A stretch of DNA of 9,035 nucleotides, from assembly GCA_050053515.1 (NCBI GenBank), contig JASFTQ010000185.1, positions 1 to 9,035 on the forward strand. Reading direction: 5' to 3'. This stretch comes from G020354645 sp050053515. Lineage in GTDB: Bacteria; Desulfobacterota; Desulfobacteria; Desulfobacterales; G020354645. Positions 1-6,298 of the stretch are shown here, one piece after another. Made by a program: the position numbers and the translations under genes. The stretch's first letter is position 1; the number at the start of each line of letters is the position of its first letter. The notes beneath the pieces are model-generated. The model searched no databases, had not been told where the DNA came from, and saw only the letters and a list, made by a program, of their open reading frames with translations.

Positions 1-999
1 CCCAAAAGCCGAAATAGATTCGATGACATCCGGATAAAGCGTTCCCTGGGCCAAAAATTCCGCATCCTTGATTTTACGCGCTTCTGCTTCAAATACTTCC
101 ATAAAAACCCGCCCGATTATTTTACGCTTTTTTTCGGGATCCATGACTCCGGACAGCATGTTCAGAAATTTTTGCCGTGCATTTACAAAACGGATATTGA
201 TTTTGAGGTGTTGTTTCAATGAAATTCTAAGGCTTTTCAATTCATTTTTTCGAAGCAGCCCGTTGTCGACGCAAATACAGATGAGGTTTCTTCCGATGGC
301 TTTATGAATAAGCATGGCGGTGACTGAAGAGTCGACCCCCCCACTTAACCCTAATATCACCTTTTTTTTGCCAACCTGTTTTTTGATCTGCGTTATTGAA
401 TCTTTCGCAAAGGATTTCATGGTCCAGGATCGTTTACAGCGGCAGATGTCAAAGAGGAAATTGCGAATCATTTTTTTACCCTGGGATGTATGTTCAACCT
501 CGGGATGGAACTGGACGCCCCAGAGTTTTTTAACCGGATGCATAGCCGCCGCCATTCGGGTGTTGGTGGTCGATGCCGTGGCAACAAACCCCATCGGCAA
601 TGTTTCAACCGAATCGCCGTGGCTCATCCAACAATTGGTCTTTGGCTTTACCCCATGAAACAATCCCCGGGATTTGGCAATCCGCAATTCCGCAAAGCCA
701 TATTCACGTTTATCAGCTTTTTTTACGCGACCGCCCAGGCTGTGCACCATGAACTGCATGCCATAGCAAATGCCCAGTATGGGTATGTCGAGATCAAAAA
801 CGGCCGCATCCATTTTGGGGCTATTTTTTTCATAAATGCTCGAAGGCCCGCCGGATAAAATAATTCCTTCCGGGTTAAGCGCTTTGATGGCTTCGATTGC
901 TATGCTCGGACTTTCGATCTGGCAGTAAACCCGGCATTCGCGCACGCGTCGGGCGATAAGCTGATTATACTGTGAACCAAAGTCTACGATCAGGATCAT
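1..999 (-). CDS. guaA: GMP synthase (glutamine-hydrolysing), 5' part; 3' end beyond the left edge
   Basis: GuaA converts XMP, ATP and glutamine to GMP in the cytoplasm, the last step of guanine nucleotide synthesis. The first 333 residues are present, out of roughly 510-525 usual for the family. The N-terminal class I glutamine amidotransferase domain opens with MILIVDFGSQYNQLIARRV. Its catalytic triad is visible: Cys78 in GICYGMQ, and His165 and Glu167 in FHPEVEH. The ATP pyrophosphatase domain begins near residue 205, with the PP-loop SGGVDSS at 219-225. It continues through VDNGLLRKNE and FLAQGTLYPDVIES to the window edge. The ATG at 999 is chosen because it matches the family N terminus and follows GAGGAG with a 5-nt spacing. 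The gene is divergent from the TrpF-like gene and has its own strong promoter. Nothing suggests it is defective within the visible part. Only the C-terminal part, including the dimerisation domain, is missing. Confidence 0.97.
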   Translation of the reverse strand, partial: MILIVDFGSQYNQLIARRVRECRVYCQIESPSIAIEAIKALNPEGIILSGGPSSIYEKNSPKMDAAVFDLDIPILGICYGMQFMVHSLGGRVKKADKREYGFAELRIAKSRGLFHGVKPKTNCWMSHGDSVETLPMGFVATASTTNTRMAAAMHPVKKLWGVQFHPEVEHTSQGKKMIRNFLFDICRCKRSWTMKSFAKDSITQIKKQVGKKKVILGLSGGVDSSVTAMLIHKAIGRNLICICVDNGLLRKNELKSLRISLKQHLKINIRFVNARQKFLNMLSGVMDPEKKRKIIGRVFMEVFEAEARKIKDAEFLAQGTLYPDVIESISAFG

Positions 1000-1064
1000 T
1001 GGGCTCCTCGCAGAATGGGCCTTTCTGGGCTCAGGCAAGGCATCTGAATTGCGAAAACAAACAG

Positions 1065-1093
1065 AATATGTTAAACAGCGCCACAATTGTCAA
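1065..1093 (-). promoter_or_regulatory. Sigma70-type promoter of guaA
   Basis: On the minus strand, a perfect -35 box TTGACA (1093-1088) is separated by exactly 17 nt from a -10 box CATATT (1070-1065), which matches TATAAT at four of six positions. Transcription would start near 1058, giving a leader of about 60 nt before the guaA ATG at 999. Position and strand fit guaA. No riboswitch-like structure is evident in the leader by eye. This is a pattern call without experimental support. Confidence 0.6.
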
Positions 1094-1098
1094 CTCTA

Positions 1099-1121
1099 TT
1101 TTCCCGCTCAAGGCGGGGAAA
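1099..1121. repeat. Stem-loop upstream of the dispersed repeat copy A
   Basis: TTTTCCCGC (1099-1107) can pair with GCGGGGAAA (1113-1121) around a 5-nt loop, using one G-T wobble, for a 9-bp stem. It lies just upstream of the guaA -35 box and touches the start of dispersed repeat copy A. On the minus strand it precedes guaA, so it is not a terminator for that gene. It may be part of the repeat or a regulator-binding palindrome. Confidence 0.45.
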
Positions 1122-1192
1122 GGCAAAAGCCCTTCAGTGATTGAAACGGTGCACTTGCAAGTAGCCCCAGGGTTGTATGGCAGGAAATAAAT
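1119..1192 (+). repeat. Dispersed palindromic repeat, copy A (partner at 8092-8171)
   Basis: This stretch aligns with 8092-8171. The first 21 nt match at 19 positions. The next 21 nt match at 16, including an identical TGCACTTGCAA. The tail TTGTATGGCAGGAAAT matches at 15 of 16. The centre differs: a short G/C-rich segment here replaces a perfect 9-bp hairpin in the other copy. The tail ends at the start codon of the TrpF-like gene and supplies its Shine-Dalgarno-like AGGA. A mobile or MITE-like intergenic element is the likeliest reading; the family is not identified. Confidence 0.75.
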
Positions 1193-1978
1193 ATGGGATC
1201 CATAATTGTTCAAATATATGAGATTCAGACGCCGGCTGATGCCGAAAAACTTATTGAAATCGGTGTGGACCGCATTGGCAGTGTTGTTTTATCACAGGCA
1301 TCATGGAAAAGTCTGCCAATTCGGGAAACGATAAAAGTGTCCGTACCTACAAAATCCCAGAGCAGCCTTATCCTGCTTTTCAGTGACCCGGATACGGTGT
1401 TTCGGGCCCTGGACTATTATCAACCGGATATCGTTCATTTTTGCGAAGCCCTTGGTTATCATCGACGGAACTGTTCGAGCATGGTGGCACTGCAAAAAAA
1501 TATTCAGGTGAGATTTCCGGAAACTAAAATCATGCGCACCATACCCATCCCGCAAACCGGAATGGCGGAACGCGCACCTTTGATTGAACTGGCCCGCATC
1601 TTTGAACCGAGGAGCGATTATTTTTTAACGGATACAGTACTGGTAAAATCAGCAGCCGACGACCCCGGCCAACAGCCGGTCAGCGGGTTTATCGGTATCA
1701 CCGGCCAGACCTGTGACTGGGATGCTGCCAAAAGTCTGGTTGAAGCAAGCTCAAAGCCGGTTATACTGGCCGGTGGCATTTCACCGGATAATGTTGCTTA
1801 CGGCATTCAACAGGTTAAACCCGCCGGTGTCGATAGTTGCAGCGGCACAAATATGGTCGATGCAACCGGACGTCCTATCCGGTTTAAAAAAGATTTCAGC
1901 AAGGTAAAGCGGCTGGTTTCAAAAGTGCGCCAGGCCGAACGGGCATTATCAATAAGTGCACCGGCCACTCGACACTAA
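1193..1978 (+). CDS. Divergent TrpF-like (phosphoribosylanthranilate isomerase-like) TIM-barrel protein
   Basis: This 261-residue protein resembles TrpF, the (beta/alpha)8 enzyme of tryptophan synthesis that isomerises phosphoribosylanthranilate. The N terminus (VQIYEIQTPADAEKLIEIG, residues 6-24) aligns with the TrpF first strand, and VILAGGISPDNV near residues 190-202 followed by GVDSCSG matches the C-terminal phosphate-binding strands. ITGQTCDWD corresponds to the GGTGKTFDW segment. The catalytic general acid Asp appears kept (Asp147 in FLTDT). The catalytic base Cys of the KICG motif is replaced by Tyr9, with Glu10 in place of Gly, and the strand corresponding to VQLHG reads VHFCEA. At 261 residues it is longer than a typical TrpF (about 200-220), with an insertion after Asp147. 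It may therefore be a paralogue with a different reaction. No trp genes lie nearby. The ATG at 1193 follows AGGA at about 7 nt. The family call is fairly safe; the function is unknown. Confidence 0.78.
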   Translation: MGSIIVQIYEIQTPADAEKLIEIGVDRIGSVVLSQASWKSLPIRETIKVSVPTKSQSSLILLFSDPDTVFRALDYYQPDIVHFCEALGYHRRNCSSMVALQKNIQVRFPETKIMRTIPIPQTGMAERAPLIELARIFEPRSDYFLTDTVLVKSAADDPGQQPVSGFIGITGQTCDWDAAKSLVEASSKPVILAGGISPDNVAYGIQQVKPAGVDSCSGTNMVDATGRPIRFKKDFSKVKRLVSKVRQAERALSISAPATRH

Positions 1979-1999
1979 AAAATCAGTTAAACAGGCTCA

Positions 2000-2017
2000 G
2001 CGCCTCACAAAAGGCGC
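2000..2017. repeat. Short hairpin after the TrpF-like gene
   Basis: GCGCCT (2000-2005) pairs with AGGCGC (2012-2017) around a 6-nt loop, 22 nt after the TrpF-like stop codon. It could help end transcription of that gene, but no run of T follows, so it does not meet the intrinsic terminator pattern. Confidence 0.35.
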
Positions 2018-2059
2018 AAACCGGTGAAAAAGGGGGTTTTGAAACGGCTTCGAGTAACT

Positions 2060-2103
2060 TTATTTCTGCTTGGCAAATCGGCAATATGGTGTATCAGAAA
2101 TAA
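2060..2103. repeat. 9-bp inverted repeat in the leader region of efp
   Basis: TTATTTCTG (2060-2068) and CAGAAATAA (2095-2103) are perfect reverse complements separated by 26 nt. They lie in the 251-bp spacer between the TrpF-like gene and efp. This could be an operator, a weak stem-loop or chance; an A/T-rich 9-mer pair in a spacer this size is only modestly surprising. Confidence 0.35.
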
Positions 2104-2175
2104 CTTGGAAGTCGCCGGTGTGAATAGGATTCAGGATTGAAGCTCCTCGTCCTTTTTGATCACTGAGCACATATC

Positions 2176-2203
2176 CTGAGAAATCGACGCTGACCGATAT
2201 ATT
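2176..2203 (+). promoter_or_regulatory. Possible sigma70-type promoter of efp
   Basis: A -10 like TATATT (2198-2203, five of six matches) lies 16 nt after CTGAGA (2176-2181, four of six matches to TTGACA). A start near 2210 would give a leader of about 20 nt with the AAAGGAGG site inside it. The surrounding A/T-rich stretch offers other weak alternatives, so this is tentative. Confidence 0.35.
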
Positions 2204-2229
2204 TTATTTATTGTTATAAAGGAGGCTCT

Positions 2230-2793
2230 ATGTATGAAAGCGGTGATCTGCGCAAAGGCCTAAAAATGGAGATTGACGGAGAACCCTACATCATTGTGCA
2301 GTTTGAGTTCGTCAAGCCCGGGAAGGGACAGGCGCTTTACAAGTGCCGGTTGAAAAACATGGTGACCGGTGTCCAAATCGATCGAACGTTCAGATCCGGC
2401 GAAAAGTTTAAGGAGGCCAACCTTGAAGAGCGCGAAATGGAGTATTTATATTCAGACGGAGGCCAGTACTGCTTTATGAACACATCGACCTATGAACAGG
2501 ATTTTTTGTCGGAAGAGCAGATTGGGGAAGCCATGAATTTTTTAAAGGAGAATACGGTTTGCAGCATTTTGTTGTTTCAGGGCAAACCGATCGGGTTGTC
2601 GTTGCCCAATTTTGTCAATTTGAAAATAACCAAAGCCGATCCATGGGTGAAAGGGGACACGGCATCCGGCGACACCAAACCGGCTACCCTCGAAACCGGT
2701 TATGATATTCAAGTGCCCCCCTTTATCGAAGAAGGAGAGATTGTTCGTATCGATACGCGCACCGGTGACTATGTCGAGCGTATAAAAGAATAG
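2230..2793 (+). CDS. efp: Elongation factor P
   Basis: EF-P binds between the P and E sites of stalled ribosomes and stimulates peptide bond formation at consecutive prolines. The 187-residue length is normal for the family. Three barrel domains can be followed. The N-terminal KOW-like domain (about 1-62) carries the loop FVKPGKGQA, with Lys32 at the tip in the position that is post-translationally modified in many bacteria. The second domain includes YLYSDGGQYCFMN near residues 74-86. The C-terminal OB domain holds the signature stretch ADPWVKGDTASGDTKPATLE near residues 137-156 and ends with RIDTRTGDYVERIKE. The start at 2230 is supported by a strong AAAGGAGG four bases upstream and by the family N terminus. 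The lysine-tipped PGKG loop fits the EpmA-type beta-lysylation class, but no epmA or epmB is in view. The gene converges on the DUF3047 gene, 95 bp away. Confidence 0.97.
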   Translation: MYESGDLRKGLKMEIDGEPYIIVQFEFVKPGKGQALYKCRLKNMVTGVQIDRTFRSGEKFKEANLEEREMEYLYSDGGQYCFMNTSTYEQDFLSEEQIGEAMNFLKENTVCSILLFQGKPIGLSLPNFVNLKITKADPWVKGDTASGDTKPATLETGYDIQVPPFIEEGEIVRIDTRTGDYVERIKE

Positions 2794-2888
2794 ATTGATA
2801 GGAAGTGGCCATTTCCGAGCCAAGGGGGCCGTGATTGTGCATCTTGACAACAAGAATTTACCCCCTGCCCGGGCCTCTTCATTCTGCT

Positions 2889-3653
2889 TTATTTCTGCTT
2901 AAAAAAGATATCACCAAAATAAGAGATTGCCGATTCCCGGGTATTATCCGAATCCGTCATTATCATTATTGCGCCGATCATCGGTGGCTCTTGCGAAAAG
3001 GCCGCCTTGTAGTCCTCCAGGACGTTGCGTTCTTCTTCAACCCAGGTATTCAAGCTTGATTCACCACTTTCGACAACGATCATTTTTACGCGATCGGTGT
3101 AGGGGTTTGAAACCATTGTTCCCCGGGGTGCCTTACTGCTCCAAATATAGGTTATTGCAGCGTTTGGAGGGTATTCGCCGTAAAGCAATCTTACGGCTTT
3201 GTATCGGGTTCTTTCAAAAAAACTCAGTTTTTTGGGATCATACTCGAAAGCAATGTACAGGCGCGCGGGGTAATCATCTCCCGCCTTTTTGGAAACATCC
3301 CCTTTTTTGAAGATACTGGTTGCCTTCCAGCGCCACTTGACAATTGGATAGGTCCTTGGATCAATCTTGATTTTATGGATGAGTCCCGATGCCGAAGCTT
3401 CGGAGACTGCCTTGACAACCATTACACCGTTGTCCTTTACCAGGGTGTATTCCGTATGACGCGTGATTTTTTTGAAGATCAGCGGTTCCCAGCCGGGCGG
3501 GAAATCGTCTTGGGCGGAGGCGGCCGCCGAGAATTTTCCAATCTCTAGGACGGTCTCCGTTTGGGCCTGTATGTCGGAAACTATTCCGTTAAGACCCAAT
3601 GTTGCCGCAGCCAACAGCCATAAATGGATTTTGATGCTGAATAAATGCTTCAT
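2889..3653 (-). CDS. Exported DUF3047-domain protein
   Basis: This 254-residue protein has an N-terminal signal peptide: a charged start, a hydrophobic core (about residues 10-24, LWLLAAATLGLNGIV) and a probable cleavage after Ala30 in DIQA. The mature part matches the DUF3047 family pattern. It has VKWRWKA near 105-111, GDDYPARLYIAFEYDP at 125-140, a YIWSSKAPRGTMVSNPYTDRV segment starting near 169, ERNVLEDYKAAF near 208-219, and IMTDSDNT near 231-238 followed by YFGDIFF. No lipobox cysteine is present, so a soluble periplasmic protein is expected. The family's biochemical role is not established. It is the last gene of the minus-strand operon, and its ATG overlaps the stop of the DUF89 gene (ATGA), suggesting translational coupling. 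The signal peptide at exactly this start supports it. No intrinsic terminator is obvious in the 95 bp towards efp. Confidence 0.88.
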   Translation of the reverse strand: MKHLFSIKIHLWLLAAATLGLNGIVSDIQAQTETVLEIGKFSAAASAQDDFPPGWEPLIFKKITRHTEYTLVKDNGVMVVKAVSEASASGLIHKIKIDPRTYPIVKWRWKATSIFKKGDVSKKAGDDYPARLYIAFEYDPKKLSFFERTRYKAVRLLYGEYPPNAAITYIWSSKAPRGTMVSNPYTDRVKMIVVESGESSLNTWVEEERNVLEDYKAAFSQEPPMIGAIMIMTDSDNTRESAISYFGDIFFKQK

Positions 3654-5449
3654 AGCTGCCGGACCACCTCGCTAAACCTGCGATCGTACATCTTGCCGAT
3701 GCCGTAATCCTTGCGCCGCATGAACTTTTCTTTGGCAGGTCCGATGATGTGCATCTCGGGATGGATGTCTTGAACATCCAGGGCGATTGTCATCTCTTTG
3801 GTACAACCGGTGCTGAACGTCGCATCCTTTCCCACCCATTCAGGGGGTACCTTGCTTTTCATGATTCTAAAGGCCTGGGCGATATCCTCATAAGTTTGGA
3901 AGCGCCATATATCGATCAGTCCGCTTCGCTGGACGATCTCCCACATGTACATTAAATCGTCGGCATCCATGCCGGGCTCAAAATGCTCAGACGGATTGAT
4001 TATATGGGTCATGGCCGACTGTTCCTTCAAATATTCAACAAACACAGCCATTATTTTTTTGGCGGTCTTGATTTTTCCGGGAATGGATCCGATGATTCCG
4101 CTGTAAAATACGATTGTCATGCCCTTTTTTTTCGCCGCTGCCATTTGTTCAATGATCGTTCCGGCTTTTTTTTCCAAGTCGCCGTGGGAAAACTTGACAA
4201 CGGCCGGATGCCTTGGCTTGTAGCTGATATTTACGGTTCCTGTTTTGGTGCCGGAAATATTGAATATATCCTGGGTAAACTGAAAATGACTCTCCATGAA
4301 TCGTCGCTTTTGGTCGTGACCCCTGGATATCACAGCGTCGACTTCCTTAAACATGCGGGCAAAGGTTGTCGATGCCAGCAAAAGGTTTAAGTTTTCGCGG
4401 GTCCCGTCGGAAATGACGATGATGCTGTAGTGGCTTTTTAGGGTTTGTACCAGTTGGTTTTTACCCAAATTGTGGTCTTCAATCAGCAAAGACCCTTCCA
4501 GTTCGCGTTTCAACGTTTCGTCGCTCTGGGCGTCGTAAAAATCCACCTTTGTGAATAAAGGGCCCTCCTTGAAGACAATAATGACCCTGTGACCGAGCTT
4601 TGTCAGATACTTTATGATCGCTAAATCCACCATGACTTCGCCGGCTTCATTTGCCAGCCATAAGATTTTCTTGCCCCGGTCGCTGTCTGTGGATGCTTCA
4701 TGCAGGCCAAGAAACGCGTTGAGCGGCTTAACGCCGTTTCCCGCCAAGGGCTTTGCGAATATCCCGCGAAAATCTTCGAATTTAAATTTTTCGGTGTCTT
4801 TGGTTTCCCACAGCGGTTTTTGAGCAGTGAGCGAAAAAAGGCGCTGGATGGCAATCTGATCGGTGTAGCCTCGAATGGCGGACAACCGAGTTGAAGAGTA
4901 ATTGAGGGTCAAAGGGTCTATGTGATTCAACGCCGCCTGGAGGGCATTTGACCTCAACACTTTGTCCGCACGAAAATTACGGATCGCCTTTTCATAAAGG
5001 TAAGGGTCTTCAATTTGAGTGCGATCAAGGAATATCCGAATAAGACGTTTTTCAAGTCGGGAAGGGATCATAATTTGATCCCGGGTTTCGTGTTCGTATT
5101 TAATTTTTATCAGGGCTTCAAGATAATGGCGCTCCTTTTCCCCTTCGACTTGATCCGCCATCAGGTTCATCACCCGGTTTAAAACTTGCCGGTATTCTTT
5201 TCGAAGAAATTCGGATTTCTTGCGGCCCATGATGGACTCAAACATTCGTTTTGAGCAAGGATAGTAGCGTTCATCCTCTTCCAGATATACCATGAAGCGC
5301 ACTTGTTCCGGCGGAGCGGCATGATCCGGATGGGTTATGTGATCAAGATGATTCTCGATCAAAAATGCCGTAAACCACGCATCCTTTTCAGGGCTGTGGC
5401 CGGGAACGTAGATATTTGATTTCTTCTTTTTTAGGGGTGTTTTTGCCAT
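3650..5449 (-). CDS. DUF89 / ARMT1-like domain protein (599 aa), divergent
   Basis: The central part (about residues 255-440) resembles DUF89, a metal-dependent fold that includes damage-control sugar-phosphate phosphatases and ARMT1. It shows ILWLANEAGEVMVDLAI around 261-277, then LGHRVIIVFKEGPLFTKVDFYDA, and later VISRGHDQKRRF, corresponding to the family blocks DNAGE..D, GSPxxxDVTxEDA and ISKGQGN. Oddly, the metal-binding Asp-Asn before AGE reads Asn267-Glu268 here, and ISKGQGN is also changed. At 599 residues it is about twice the size of simple DUF89 proteins. There is a long, mostly helical charged N-terminal region and about 150 extra C-terminal residues containing ATFSTGCTKEM. No signal peptide or membrane segment is seen, so it is probably cytoplasmic. 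The ATG at 5449 is preferred to one at 5530 because the latter overlaps the HAD gene by 64 bp. Upstream sequence offers GAGGGG about 13 nt away, on the preceding stop. The catalytic function is uncertain. Confidence 0.75.
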   Translation of the reverse strand: MAKTPLKKKKSNIYVPGHSPEKDAWFTAFLIENHLDHITHPDHAAPPEQVRFMVYLEEDERYYPCSKRMFESIMGRKKSEFLRKEYRQVLNRVMNLMADQVEGEKERHYLEALIKIKYEHETRDQIMIPSRLEKRLIRIFLDRTQIEDPYLYEKAIRNFRADKVLRSNALQAALNHIDPLTLNYSSTRLSAIRGYTDQIAIQRLFSLTAQKPLWETKDTEKFKFEDFRGIFAKPLAGNGVKPLNAFLGLHEASTDSDRGKKILWLANEAGEVMVDLAIIKYLTKLGHRVIIVFKEGPLFTKVDFYDAQSDETLKRELEGSLLIEDHNLGKNQLVQTLKSHYSIIVISDGTRENLNLLLASTTFARMFKEVDAVISRGHDQKRRFMESHFQFTQDIFNISGTKTGTVNISYKPRHPAVVKFSHGDLEKKAGTIIEQMAAAKKKGMTIVFYSGIIGSIPGKIKTAKKIMAVFVEYLKEQSAMTHIINPSEHFEPGMDADDLMYMWEIVQRSGLIDIWRFQTYEDIAQAFRIMKSKVPPEWVGKDATFSTGCTKEMTIALDVQDIHPEMHIIGPAKEKFMRRKDYGIGKMYDRRFSEVVRQL

Positions 5450-5466
5450 TTTATTTTTTAATCCCC

Positions 5467-6291
5467 TCAAAGGTAATCGAGAATTTGGATGAGATCGGTT
5501 ATCGACAGATCCGGGGACACGTTCCTGCATCTGGGGTCATTTTCTCTCAGGCGCAACGATCTTGCATCACCGGCAAAAAGAGCGGTATTGAATCCGACCG
5601 AATGGGCCGGATAGACATCGTTTAGCATATCATTTCCCAGGTAGAGCACGGCTTCTGTGGGGATTCGTTTGATTCTCAACTGCTCAGCGGCCAATTCAAA
5701 TAGGAATCGAGAGGGTTTGGCGTGTTTTTGCTGATACGAAAAAAATAGCAGCTCCGGATCAAAGCCCAGAGTAATCAGATCGGAATCAAAAAACCATTCA
5801 AACAGCAAAGGGGTGTAAAACTGGGCATTGGAGATAATCCCCAATGTGAGCTTTTTTTGCAGGCACCCCCGGAGGGTTTCTTTAAGGTGGGGCATGGGAT
5901 AAACCGGGTTGGCAATCATTTCAAAATCAACCGCAAATGCTTTTGCTCGATTCAGATCGGTTATGTCCAGCACCTGCTGCCATATCTGCTCTATTTTGAT
6001 TTCCGGGTAGTCTATGCCGGATTGCTTTAATTTTTGATGTTCTTTTTCGATGGCAGCGAAAAAATCATTCAGCAAAGATTCAGCAGGCTGGCGGATTTGA
6101 TATTTACCCAACAAATTTTGTAATTTCCGGATACTGTGTGACGATTTTTTGGTGGTGCCGATATCGCCGGAAGCACTTACAAAAAGGGTGCCATAGATAT
6201 CAAACAGCACGCACTTGACTTTTTGCTTGAGCATTCCTCCGGGTTTAATGTCGGTCGGCAGCGGTCTCAGCGGTGTTAGACCACGTTGCAT
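5467..6291 (-). CDS. HAD-superfamily hydrolase with a DxYGT motif I
   Basis: This 274-residue protein carries all four HAD motifs. Motif I is FDIYGTL with nucleophile Asp31. Motif II is Ser154 in LGIISNAQF. Motif III is Lys192 in KHAKPSRF. Motif IV is GNDMLND with Asp221 and Asp225 for Mg2+. A helical cap lies between motifs I and II (about 45-140). The second Asp of the phosphatase DxD is Tyr33, the pattern of 2-haloacid-dehalogenase-like members, which also include unassigned phosphatases. The substrate cannot be read. An N-terminal arm of about 24 residues rich in Pro and Gly precedes the core. The ATG at 6291 is chosen because AGGAAA lies about 5 nt upstream. ATGs at 6309 and 6339 overlap the glycosyltransferase gene; the one at 6234 sits directly against GGAGGA, too close for normal use. 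It lies 7 nt behind the glycosyltransferase gene and 17 nt before the DUF89 gene, so it is co-transcribed. Confidence 0.85.
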   Translation of the reverse strand: MQRGLTPLRPLPTDIKPGGMLKQKVKCVLFDIYGTLFVSASGDIGTTKKSSHSIRKLQNLLGKYQIRQPAESLLNDFFAAIEKEHQKLKQSGIDYPEIKIEQIWQQVLDITDLNRAKAFAVDFEMIANPVYPMPHLKETLRGCLQKKLTLGIISNAQFYTPLLFEWFFDSDLITLGFDPELLFFSYQQKHAKPSRFLFELAAEQLRIKRIPTEAVLYLGNDMLNDVYPAHSVGFNTALFAGDARSLRLRENDPRCRNVSPDLSITDLIQILDYL

Positions 6292-6298
6292 TGCTTTC

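Noticed and set aside
972..1190. Small plus-strand open frame between guaA and the TrpF-like gene
   Set aside because: It overlaps the start of guaA, the guaA promoter and repeat copy A, and shows no protein-like features.
2794..2888. Bidirectional intrinsic terminator between efp and the DUF3047 gene
   Set aside because: Only a weak 6-bp stem (GGAAGT-GGCC-ATTTCC region near 2800-2820) was found, with no T run on either strand.
5450..5530. Longer start (5530) for the DUF89-like gene
   Set aside because: It would overlap the HAD gene by 64 bp in another frame and adds residues (RSHPNSRLPLRG) that look like out-of-frame translation; the ATG at 5449 comes just after the HAD stop.
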